Of a stretch of DNA of 64,000 nucleotides, positions 43,705-51,373 are shown one piece after another. The DNA is from SYOC01 sp964441775 (GTDB lineage: Bacteria > Desulfobacterota > Binatia > Bin18). The position numbers and the translations under genes are program-made. The stretch lies in assembly GCA_964441775.1 (NCBI GenBank), contig CAYTVL010000021.1:23643-87642 (forward strand), written 5' to 3'. The number at the start of each line of letters is the position of its first letter. Positions within the stretch are counted from its first letter, which is position 1. The notes under the pieces were generated by a model that saw nothing but the letters and a program-made list of their open reading frames with translations, made no database searches and had not been told where the DNA came from.

Positions 43705-44394
43705 ATGCCTATGCGCATTCTCGTGATTGAAGATGAAACGAAAGTGGCCCGCGCCCTAAAGGAAGGGCTCGAAGGGGACCATTACGACGTCGTCGTGGCA
43801 AAGACCGGCGAGGAAGGTTTCTTTCGCGTCAATGCCGAACTGTTCGATCTGGTGGTGCTTGATTTAATGCTGCCTGGGCGGGATGGCATCGAAGTGCTGA
43901 CCACGCTGCGCAAACGCGGGGTGCACACCCCGGTCCTGATTCTGACGGCGAAGGATGCGGTCGAGGACCGGGTGCTGGGGTTGGATAGCGGAGCCGATGA
44001 CTACTTGGTAAAGCCCTTCGCCTTCCCGGAACTCCTTGCTCGCATCCGTGCGCTCTTGCGTCGGGGCCGCCTCGAACAGGCTCTGCGCTTCAAAACCGGG
44101 AACTTGGAGATGGATCTCGTGACACGGAAGGTCACGCGCGGCTGCCAGACTTTGGATTTGACAGCGCGCGAATTCGAACTCCTCGAATATCTGCTGCGTC
44201 ACCAGAATCAAATTGTGTCCCGTGAGATGCTCACCCGTGAAGTGTGGAAAGAACCCTCTCGCGCCACGCCGCTCGATAACGTGATCGATGTCCACATGAA
44301 GCGGCTACGAAAAAAAGTGGACCAGGACTTTGCGACCAAGCTGATCCACACCGTGCGCGGCGTCGGCTTCATCCTGCGGGAAGGCGCTCCATGA
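43705..44394 (+). CDS. OmpR/CusR-type response regulator
   Basis: 229 residues from ATG 43705 (ATG 43711 also possible). Receiver domain: acidic pocket Glu9-Asp10, phosphorylated Asp53 in VVLDLMLPG, Thr81 and Lys103 in DYLVKPF. The winged-helix DNA-binding domain contains LTAREFELLEYLLRHQNQIVSREML and NVIDVHMKRLRKKVD. It is closest in style to CusR/CopR metal regulators. It overlaps the sensor gene by 4 bp (ATGA) and probably controls the genes that follow. Confidence 0.9.
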   Translation: MPMRILVIEDETKVARALKEGLEGDHYDVVVAKTGEEGFFRVNAELFDLVVLDLMLPGRDGIEVLTTLRKRGVHTPVLILTAKDAVEDRVLGLDSGADDYLVKPFAFPELLARIRALLRRGRLEQALRFKTGNLEMDLVTRKVTRGCQTLDLTAREFELLEYLLRHQNQIVSREMLTREVWKEPSRATPLDNVIDVHMKRLRKKVDQDFATKLIHTVRGVGFILREGAP

Positions 44395-45794
44395 AACGGG
44401 TATGGCGTCCTCCAAGTGTGCGCGTCCGACTCACACTGTGGTATGCCGGAGCGCTCACTGTAGTGTTGGTTCTCTATGCGGGTGGGGTGTTTGTGTTTCT
44501 CAGGCACAGCCTCTTCACTGAACTTGATGGCCGACTGCATGAGGATTTCGAAGTCGCCGAGCAGATGCTGGAGCGCACGGCTGATGGCGGAATCCGTTGG
44601 AGGGCTGGCAACCATCACGAGGAAGAAAATACTAGTGACGACAGCTGGCTTGAAGCGTGGAGCCCCGAAGGCAAACTCCTGTATCGTCGTGAGTCCGTTG
44701 AGGGAGAGGGCAATGAACCCCTCTTCTCTGTGGCTCCTCCTGGGCAACGTGAATACCACTCCCTCTCATTGCCTGATGATGTCCATATCCGGACCTTGAG
44801 CGGGCCATATACGGTTGATGGTCTCCCACTGGTCATCCGCGTCGCTCGATCTGAGGCTCGATTGCGCCGCGAGCTGAATGAATTGATGCTTGTTCTCGGC
44901 CTTGGTCTTCCTGTGGCTGTCGGGATCGCTGGCTTTGGCGGGTACGGACTCGCGCGCCGCGCTCTAGCTCCAGTGGGCCAGATGACTGACCAGGCGAGAG
45001 CAATCACGGCGGAGCGCCTTGGTGAACGACTGCCAGTTGTAAACCCCGGCGATGAACTGGGACAGCTCGCCGTCATTTTCAACGAGACTTTTACCCGCCT
45101 GGAACAGTCGTTTGCGCAGTTACGACGCTTCACCGCTGATGCGTCCCATGAACTACGGACTCCGCTCACGGCGATCCGCAGTGTTGGCGAGGTAGGTCTC
45201 CGCGAACACCGTGACGAGCACGAGTACCGAGAGATCATAGGGAGCATGTTGGAAGAAGCCGATCGGTTAGGTCACCTAGTGGATAGTCTGTTGACACTCT
45301 CTCGTGCTGACGCCAGACAAGTGCAGCTTACTCTTGAGCGTGTTGACCTGGCGGAGTTGGCGCGCGAGGTGGCAAACCATTTGAGCGTGCTCGCGGAGGA
45401 AAAGCAGCAATTCCTTTCGGTGAAGGCTGCCGCCCCGGTCCACGCCACGGTCGATCGCCTCGTGCTCCGCCAGGCTGTCATCAACTTGGTTGATAACGCT
45501 ATTAAGTACAGCCCAGAGGGCGGGTGTGTTCAGATTGTCGTCCGAGACCAGCCACACGGCCTCGCCCTGGAGGTGATTGATACAGGGCCCGGGATTGGGG
45601 TGGAGCACAGAGACCATATCTTTGACCGATTCTACCGGGTAGACAAAGCGCGCTCGCGTGAGATGGGAGGAACCGGTCTGGGGCTGTCGATTGCTCGATG
45701 GGCGGTGGAAGTACACGGCGGTTACATCGAACTGGAGAGCAAGGAGGGTACGGGAAGTCTCTTTCGGATCCGACTGTCGTCAACACAAGTGTAA
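44391..45794 (+). CDS. Sensor histidine kinase, CusS-like
   Basis: 467 residues. Transmembrane helix about 13-36, a periplasmic loop with a His/Glu-rich stretch NHHEEEN near 74-80, second transmembrane helix about 166-188, HAMP, phospho-acceptor His253 in DASHELRTPLTAIRS, then HATPase boxes NLVDNAIKYSPEGG, DTGPGIG and GGTGLGLSI. Start ATG overlaps the regulator stop. It probably senses metal or oxidant in the periplasm; the signal is unknown. Confidence 0.9.
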   Translation: MKRVWRPPSVRVRLTLWYAGALTVVLVLYAGGVFVFLRHSLFTELDGRLHEDFEVAEQMLERTADGGIRWRAGNHHEEENTSDDSWLEAWSPEGKLLYRRESVEGEGNEPLFSVAPPGQREYHSLSLPDDVHIRTLSGPYTVDGLPLVIRVARSEARLRRELNELMLVLGLGLPVAVGIAGFGGYGLARRALAPVGQMTDQARAITAERLGERLPVVNPGDELGQLAVIFNETFTRLEQSFAQLRRFTADASHELRTPLTAIRSVGEVGLREHRDEHEYREIIGSMLEEADRLGHLVDSLLTLSRADARQVQLTLERVDLAELAREVANHLSVLAEEKQQFLSVKAAAPVHATVDRLVLRQAVINLVDNAIKYSPEGGCVQIVVRDQPHGLALEVIDTGPGIGVEHRDHIFDRFYRVDKARSREMGGTGLGLSIARWAVEVHGGYIELESKEGTGSLFRIRLSSTQV

Positions 45795-45807
45795 AGGAGG
45801 ACAAAAG

Positions 45808-46554
45808 ATGAGTCGCATGACCAGACGAGAAGCAGTTGGGACCCTCATCGCGGGCAGTGTCGTGGCTGCCCTGACGGATTTCACGAAGGGAGGCTATGTC
45901 ATGGCGGAAGAAGCACAACAGAGCGGGGGCGCCGCGTCACAATTGGCGCCTGCCTATCGCGGAGCAAACCAGATCAAGCCGCTTCCGTTTGAAGCGAGCA
46001 AACTCAAAGGGTTATCAGAGAAGCTCATCACCTCGCACCACCAAAACAACTACGGCGGCGCCGTCAAACGTCTCAACCAAATCCAACAACAAATCGGCGG
46101 CTTGCCGAAAGATGCGGCTCCGTATCAAATGGGTTCTCTCAAACGCGAAGAGCTCGTCGCCACCAATTCGATGATCTTGCACGAATTCTACTTCGGCAAT
46201 CTCGGCGGCGATGGCAAAGCCAGCGGCACGATTGTTGACTTGCTTAAAGCTCAGTATGGCGCCTACGAGGCGTGGGAGCAGGACTTTCGGCTCACAGGCA
46301 TGTCTCTCGGCGGGGGCTCGGGCTGGGTCATCTTGAATTACAACCAGCGCGAGAATGCTGTGCATCACTACTGGGCTGCAGATCATACGCACAGTCTCGC
46401 GTGGGGCACGCCACTCTTAGTGATGGATATGTATGAGCATGCGTATCACATGGACTATGGGGCCAATGCACGGGGGTACGTTGACGCCTTTTTCCAGAAC
46501 ATCAACTGGGAGGAAGTGAACCGTCGCGCTGAAGAGATACGGTCTCGCAAGTGA
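45808..46554 (+). CDS. Secreted-type Fe/Mn superoxide dismutase (ChrC-like)
   Basis: 248 residues from ATG 45808 with AAAGGAGG upstream. An N-terminal Tat-like leader (MTRREAVGTLIAGSVVAAL) is followed by the SOD fold. Metal ligands are His77 (SHHQNNYGG), His125 (ILHEFYFGN), Asp207 and His211 (DMYEHAYHMDY). The usual D-x-W-E-H-A-Y has Tyr in place of Trp. In known chr operons ChrC is an Fe-SOD beside chrB and chrA, which fits the neighbours here. It would remove superoxide formed when chromate is reduced. Only 13 nt separate it from the sensor kinase. Confidence 0.88.
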   Translation: MSRMTRREAVGTLIAGSVVAALTDFTKGGYVMAEEAQQSGGAASQLAPAYRGANQIKPLPFEASKLKGLSEKLITSHHQNNYGGAVKRLNQIQQQIGGLPKDAAPYQMGSLKREELVATNSMILHEFYFGNLGGDGKASGTIVDLLKAQYGAYEAWEQDFRLTGMSLGGGSGWVILNYNQRENAVHHYWAADHTHSLAWGTPLLVMDMYEHAYHMDYGANARGYVDAFFQNINWEEVNRRAEEIRSRK

Positions 46555-46567
46555 AGAGGAGCGACGT

Positions 46568-46699
46568 ATGCAATGGGTAACGCGCCAGTCGATCAGAGTT
46601 AATCGTACGGCTACTGCATGGCTGATTCGCCGTTTTATTGATCCTCAAGCGCTCTTCCTTGTCATTTTCATAGATAACCTCTTGATGGAGGAAACATGA
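46568..46699 (+). pseudogene. Truncated chrB (chromate resistance protein) remnant, 43 codons
   Basis: GAGGAG is followed by ATG 46568 and an open frame of 43 codons: MQWVTRQSIRVNRTATAWLIRRFIDPQALFL and then a diverged end. The W-x-T-R...vdR-x-A-x-x-WLIRRFIDP-x-A-x-F pattern is the start of the ChrB chromate-resistance domain. Full domains are much longer, so the rest is missing. Its TGA overlaps the ATG of the next gene (ATGA). It lies between an Fe-SOD and chrA, the expected place. It may be translated as a short leader that couples the next gene. Confidence 0.65.
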
Positions 46700-47358
46700 A
46701 AGCAATCGTAACAACGATCTTTACACTGCTTCTCGCTGACCCGACGCTTGCCGAAACCCTGTCCCCTGCTGAACTCACAGTCAATTTCGACAAGTTTGAG
46801 GCGGAGAAACTTCCTCCTGACTTCTCCACGGCCTTGACTGGTGGTGGTGGACCGGTCACCTGGGTCGTGAAGGTAGACGCGTCCGCTCCGAGCAGCGGGA
46901 ATGTGCTGGTCCAAACGAGCACCGATCAGACGGGCTATCGCTTCCCTCTCTGCATTTATGACCCATTCAGGGCTAAGGATGTTGAGGTCTCGGTCAAATT
47001 CAAAGCGGTTGCGGGGAAGATCGATCGGGCGGCTGGGCTCGTCGTGCGGTTTCAGGACAAGGATAATTACTACATTACCCGTGCAAATGCTCTGGAAGAT
47101 AATGTCAATCTCTACAAGGTCGTGAAGGGCAGTCGCAAACAGTTTGCGGGAGTCAAGGCGAAAGTGTCGTCTGGTGAGTGGCATACTTTGAAACTTGAAG
47201 TCAAAGGCAAGCACTTCGAAGTGTTCTTCGACGACAAACTCCTGTTCGAGGCTGAGGAAGAGACCTTCAAAGAGGCGGGTAAGGTTGGGCTCTGGACGAA
47301 GGCGGACAGTATCACGTACTTTGATGATCTGAAGATCAAAAGTTATGACACGCCATAG
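46696..47358 (+). CDS. Secreted DUF1080/LamG-like beta-sandwich protein
   Basis: 220 residues. Signal peptide MKAIVTTIFTLLLADPTLAE, then a jelly-roll-like domain with AAGLVVRFQDKDNYYITRANALEDNVNLYKV, GEWHTLKLEVKGKHFEVFFDDKLLFEA and GKVGLWTKADSITYFDDLKI. This is the concanavalin-like pattern of DUF1080-type proteins. No catalytic residues can be named. It takes the position where the rest of chrB would be and is likely co-transcribed with sod and chrA; a role in chromate resistance is only suggested by location. Confidence 0.75.
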   Translation: MKAIVTTIFTLLLADPTLAETLSPAELTVNFDKFEAEKLPPDFSTALTGGGGPVTWVVKVDASAPSSGNVLVQTSTDQTGYRFPLCIYDPFRAKDVEVSVKFKAVAGKIDRAAGLVVRFQDKDNYYITRANALEDNVNLYKVVKGSRKQFAGVKAKVSSGEWHTLKLEVKGKHFEVFFDDKLLFEAEEETFKEAGKVGLWTKADSITYFDDLKIKSYDTP

Positions 47359-47380
47359 GTGGAGAGGAGGAACGCGAGGG

Positions 47381-48562
47381 ATGGAGCAGGAGAACGGCAT
47401 TTCCCAAGGGCGCGTATGGGAGCTGGTGCGTTACTACCTCCGCCTCGGCGCGCTCGGTTTTGGCGGCCCGGTCGCTCTCTGCGGGCAAATGGAAAAAGAA
47501 CTGGTGGCTGAGCGACAGTGGCTGACAAAAGAGGAGTTCCGTGATGGCCTCGCCGTCTGTCAATCACTGCCGGGGCCGCTCGCCATTCAGGTCGGTATTT
47601 ACGTGTCTTATCTGCGAGGAGGATTCTGGGGAGCATGGGCTGGAGGGTGGGCTTTCATCTTGCCGAACTTCCTCATCGTGGCCACTCTCGGCGCTTTGTA
47701 CATCCACTTTGGTGGGCTCTCGCCGGTGCGCGCGATTTTCTACGGCGTGAGTCCGGCGGTGATCGCCTTGATTCTCCACTCCTGTTACCGGCTGGCCAAG
47801 CTCGGTATGGAAGATCTCGTGCAGTGGGCCATTGCTGGGACGTGCCTGGTTGTGACGGTAGCGCTCCAGGCTGAAGTGGCCCTGCTTTTCCTCGTGGCTG
47901 GGCTCATCGGGATCTTATATTACGGGACTCTGTTTCGGAGAGGTCGGGTCCCGTCCCTGCCTCTTTTGGCTGCTGTTCCGCTCGGAGCCGGGGCTGTCAG
48001 CGGCGCATCGAGTTCAATGCTAGGGAAGTTGTTGGTGTTCTTTCTGAAAGCCGGGTCGCTGACGTTTGGCAGCGGGCTGGTCATCGTGCCGTTCCTGGAA
48101 AAAGGGCTTGTCCAACAGACTGGCTGGCTAGACGAACGGCAGTTCTTGATCGCGGTGGCCATGGGGATGCTCAGCCCTGGGCCAGTCGTGATCACGGCCA
48201 CCTTTGTCGGCTATCTAGTGGCGGGCTTTTGGGGCTCGCTCATGGCCACGGTGGGCATTTTCTTGCCCTCTTTCTTATTCGTTCTCCTGGTGGCCCCTAT
48301 CTTAATTCGTCATCGCACGAATCGTGACGTGCAGGGGTTTGTCAAAGGCGCGTATGCCGCCGCCATCGGGACTATCCTGGGCGCCTCCATCCTGCTCGGA
48401 AAGATCGCTATTGGGGACTGGCTCACAGCCCTGGTTGGGCTCCTGAGCTTGACGGCGCTGACCCGCTGGAAAATCGCGAACCCTGTCCTGATTGCGGTGA
48501 CGGCGGTCATCGGACTAATCGCTTTTCCGCTCTTGCAGCCAACATGGGTCTTCGTCAAATAA
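47381..48562 (+). CDS. chrA: Chromate transporter ChrA (long form)
   Basis: About 393 residues from ATG 47381 (an in-frame ATG at 47345 overlaps the previous gene). Two homologous halves: first YLRLGALGFGGPVALCGQMEKELV with LPGPLAIQVGIYVSYL, second FFLKAGSLTFGSGLVIVPFLEKGLV with LSPGPVVITATFVGYL. About ten membrane helices. CHR-superfamily proteins of this two-domain form pump chromate out of the cytoplasm. SOD, chrB remnant and this gene make a chromate-resistance cluster. Confidence 0.9.
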   Translation: MEQENGISQGRVWELVRYYLRLGALGFGGPVALCGQMEKELVAERQWLTKEEFRDGLAVCQSLPGPLAIQVGIYVSYLRGGFWGAWAGGWAFILPNFLIVATLGALYIHFGGLSPVRAIFYGVSPAVIALILHSCYRLAKLGMEDLVQWAIAGTCLVVTVALQAEVALLFLVAGLIGILYYGTLFRRGRVPSLPLLAAVPLGAGAVSGASSSMLGKLLVFFLKAGSLTFGSGLVIVPFLEKGLVQQTGWLDERQFLIAVAMGMLSPGPVVITATFVGYLVAGFWGSLMATVGIFLPSFLFVLLVAPILIRHRTNRDVQGFVKGAYAAAIGTILGASILLGKIAIGDWLTALVGLLSLTALTRWKIANPVLIAVTAVIGLIAFPLLQPTWVFVK

Positions 48563-49338
48563 GTAGGACCGGGGCGCGGCCCTGGAGTCTCCTTTCAACT
48601 TGCGTGCTGCTGCTTCTGGCTGTACGCGCTTGGGGCTATCGGCCTTTCGTCTCGACCGATGCAGCCGTCGCTGATCCTAAAGAGATGGAGCTTGAGTTGG
48701 GGTATTTGGGACTCAGACGCGCGCAGAGCAGCCATGCTCTCATCGCTCCTCAGATTGTGTTGAATTATGGCGTTGCGCGGAACTGGGAAGTCGTCGGGGA
48801 GTTTACCATCGAAGAACCCTCAAACGCGGGTGCTCGCCTTGTCGATCCTGGACTGTTTCTGAAAGCTGTCATGAAGGAAGGAATTCTGCAAAATAAGGAC
48901 AGCCTTAGCTTTGCCGTTGAGGTGGGGCCGCTATTGCCTGCGACTACTCCAGGGGAGCGAAAGTTCGGCTTCGAAGGCGTTGGGATTGTGAGCGGACGGT
49001 TCTCTCCATTCATGTACCACGTGAACTTTGGCGGCGGCGTGGAGAGGACCGGGACAAACCCCTTTGCTCTCTGGGGAGTGATCGTGGAACTTCCGGTTTT
49101 TCCACGTGTCCGACTCGTAGGGGAGATTAACGGAGAAAGTGCCAAAGAGAAGCTGGCCAACAATTCTGGTCTCCTTGGCTTCATCTGGCAACCGTCCTTA
49201 GCGGACGTCCTTATCGATGTCGGCATACGGAAGGGGATCAGCCGTCAAGCGGCGGATTGGCAAGTGACCACAGGGTTGACGTGGAGCTTCTCGCTCCCCT
49301 TCCTTAACCGTGTCTCGAGGTTTGGAGGAACGCCGTGA
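48544..49338 (+). CDS. Outer-membrane beta-barrel-like hypothetical protein
   Basis: 264 residues, starting ATG 48544 inside chrA (19-bp overlap). Signal peptide (PWSLLSTCVLLLLAVRAWG), then alternating hydrophobic/polar strands such as ELELGYLGLRR, WEVVGEFTIEEP and DVLIDVGIRKGIS, ending TTGLTWSFSLPFLNR, close to a typical barrel C-terminus. It is reminiscent of transporter-like or MetA-pathway barrel proteins. It is translationally coupled between chrA and an ABC binding protein. Confidence 0.65.
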   Translation: MGLRQISRTGARPWSLLSTCVLLLLAVRAWGYRPFVSTDAAVADPKEMELELGYLGLRRAQSSHALIAPQIVLNYGVARNWEVVGEFTIEEPSNAGARLVDPGLFLKAVMKEGILQNKDSLSFAVEVGPLLPATTPGERKFGFEGVGIVSGRFSPFMYHVNFGGGVERTGTNPFALWGVIVELPVFPRVRLVGEINGESAKEKLANNSGLLGFIWQPSLADVLIDVGIRKGISRQAADWQVTTGLTWSFSLPFLNRVSRFGGTP

Positions 49339-50357
49339 AGCAGCACTTTGTTTGGTGTGTGTTGGCGCTCCTGACCCTGAGTGTCTGGGCCTGTGCCCGC
49401 CGGGCGAGTCAGGAGGTCGTGGTGTACACCTCGGTTGATGACGAGTTTGCCCGTCCCATCACCGAACGGTTTGAGCACGAGACCGGCATCGCTGTGCGGC
49501 TGGTTCCGGATACCGAAGAGACCAAAAGCACAGGGCTTCTCAATCGCCTGATTGCGGAAAAGGCGCGTCCGCAAGCTGACGTGTTCTGGAGTGGGGACCC
49601 CGTGCGTGCGGCACTTCTCAAGGCGAAAGGCATATCCGCCCCTTACCGTTCTCCACAAGCGGAGGGATTACCGCCGCAGTTTTCCGATCCGACGGGATAC
49701 TGGACCGGGTTTTCGGCTCGGGCGCGGATACTGATTTACAATCGCAATCTCGTGCCCGAGGGGCAGGAGCCCAAGTCGGTCATGGACCTGCTAGCTCCGC
49801 GCTTTCGCGGCAAGACGTGCCTTGCCAATCCACTCTTCGGCACGACCTCGATGCACGCGGCGGCTTTGTTTGCGGTCCTCGGGGAAGAGCACGCCAAGGC
49901 CTTCTTTGAAGGATTTACCGCGAATGGCGGCGTTTTGCTTTCTTCAAATGGAGAGGTGCGGCGCCGGGTTGCAGATGGTGAATTCGCTGTTGGCGTGACG
50001 GACACTGATGATGCGAATGTCGCTCAGATCGAAGGCAAGCCCGTGAGCGTAGCGTATCCGGATGCGGATGGCATGGGAACGCTCATCATTCCAAACTGCA
50101 CCGTGTTGATCGCTAATGGCCCCCATCCCCAGGCGGGGCGACGCTTTATTGACTACCTACTTCGACCAGAAATTGAGAAAGCGTTGGCCGAGAGCGAAGC
50201 CGCTCAGATCCCTCTTCGGGCTGGAGTCCCCGCGCCGGCGGGAAAGATGACGCTCGACCACTTGAAGCCGATGGCGGTGGACTACACAATCCTGGCCGGC
50301 TTACTTGAGACATTGTCCCGCGGCTACTTGAAAACGTGGGTGGATCGTCGTGGCTGA
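49335..50357 (+). CDS. ABC transporter substrate-binding lipoprotein, Fe(3+)/FbpA-like
   Basis: 340 residues; start overlaps the previous stop (GTGA). A lipobox (LTLSVWAC, Cys20) predicts a lipoprotein. The family 1 binding-protein fold shows VVVYTSVDDEFARPITERFEHETGI, ADVFWSGDPVRAALL and ILIYNRNLVPEG. FbpA proteins bind ferric iron by two Tyr residues; the YNRN Tyr and others could serve, but the ligand is not certain. Its permease and ATPase are about 6.2 kb downstream, beyond a defence-like island. Confidence 0.87.
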   Translation: MKQHFVWCVLALLTLSVWACARRASQEVVVYTSVDDEFARPITERFEHETGIAVRLVPDTEETKSTGLLNRLIAEKARPQADVFWSGDPVRAALLKAKGISAPYRSPQAEGLPPQFSDPTGYWTGFSARARILIYNRNLVPEGQEPKSVMDLLAPRFRGKTCLANPLFGTTSMHAAALFAVLGEEHAKAFFEGFTANGGVLLSSNGEVRRRVADGEFAVGVTDTDDANVAQIEGKPVSVAYPDADGMGTLIIPNCTVLIANGPHPQAGRRFIDYLLRPEIEKALAESEAAQIPLRAGVPAPAGKMTLDHLKPMAVDYTILAGLLETLSRGYLKTWVDRRG

Positions 50358-50639
50358 AAAGAAGAAAGAAAGACACAGGGGTGGTGTCTAGAATGGTTCT
50401 TTATTGCGTGTGTCCTTCCGGTAGGGTCTGTGATCGCCCAAAGACAGGCCGCTAGCAGGAAGGCGAAGACGAGCTTCGCTCTCAGGAGCGGAGTATTTCC
50501 ATTGTTGCAGTGTTAAACAATCTGACCACCGCTGCACGCCATCGTTTCAAGCTCGACGTCCGATTGCAAACTGCACCGTTGCAGCCTAGCCCGTATTTCA
50601 GATAGTCTCGTTTGGCACAAGCTACAAGGACGAGTCACA
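50358..50639. other. Gap at left border of the defence-like island
   Basis: 282 nt without a gene I can support. AGACAC/GTGTCT near 50375-50393 makes a small hairpin without T-run. No direct repeat matching the right border (56550-56582) and no att-like or tRNA sequence was found. It is the likely left junction of inserted DNA. Confidence 0.4.
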
Positions 50640-51359
50640 GTGAAGCCAGATCGGATTAAAAACTGGCCTAAGCAAGAGCGCCCACGGGAGCGATTGATTG
50701 CTGAGGGGGCAGAACATCTCACAGATGCGGAGTTGTTAGCTATTGTACTTCGCGCTGGTCGCGGCACCTTCAAAGCAGGAGTTCCTGGCTATACTGCTAT
50801 AACGCTTGCGCGCTCGTTGCTAGCAGATTTTCGGGGTTTGCCTGGATTAGACCGTGCTGACCGTCGAGACTTGCTAAAAGTGAATGGACTAAGCCTTGCC
50901 AAGGTTGCGCAAATTAAAGCTGCCTTCGAACTCGGCAAACGAGCGAGTTCTAACGCCATAAAGCCACGGTCATTCGAATCTGCTTCGGAGGTTGCGGCTT
51001 ATCTTCGCCCTAGACTTAGGGGAACGCGGCAAGAAATGGTAATGGCCCTTCTGCTAGATGGTCAAAACCGGCTGCTTGAGGAGAAGGTCATTGCTGAAGG
51101 AACGCCGACACAGGCAACCGTGTATATTCGTCGGGTATTGGAAGAAGCGTTGCGCGCATCCGCGGCGGCAATAGTGCTCGCGCACAACCATCCCTCAGGT
51201 ATCCCCGATCCTTCACCAGAAGACGATGCAACGACACAGGATCTCACTAGAGGAGCGCGCTTAGTTGGTCTTGTTCTCCTCGATCATGTAATTATTGGCG
51301 AGACTGGGCATTACAGTTACACTGACTCTGGACGACTTCAAGAGTTTTGCGGGGAGTAG
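50640..51359 (+). CDS. radC: RadC family JAB/MPN domain protein
   Basis: 239 residues from GTG 50640 with AAGGACGAG upstream. The N-terminal helix-hairpin-helix-like region (LPGLDRADRRDLLKVNGLSLAKVAQIKAAFELG) is followed by a JAB domain with the JAMM zinc motif AHNHPSGIPDPSPEDD (His, His, Ser, Asp all present). RadC proteins are common next to restriction-modification and mobile genes; their true activity is unresolved. It ends 14 nt before the methylase gene, and its stop lies at the SD of that gene, consistent with one operon. Confidence 0.88.
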   Translation: MKPDRIKNWPKQERPRERLIAEGAEHLTDAELLAIVLRAGRGTFKAGVPGYTAITLARSLLADFRGLPGLDRADRRDLLKVNGLSLAKVAQIKAAFELGKRASSNAIKPRSFESASEVAAYLRPRLRGTRQEMVMALLLDGQNRLLEEKVIAEGTPTQATVYIRRVLEEALRASAAAIVLAHNHPSGIPDPSPEDDATTQDLTRGARLVGLVLLDHVIIGETGHYSYTDSGRLQEFCGE

Positions 51360-51373
51360 GAGGCGTAACTTCT

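Noticed and set aside
50386..50520. Frame reading WFFIACVLPVGSVIA as a possible permease remnant at the left border of the island
   Set aside because: Only one short hydrophobic stretch without start codon or clear match to the permease; too weak to call.
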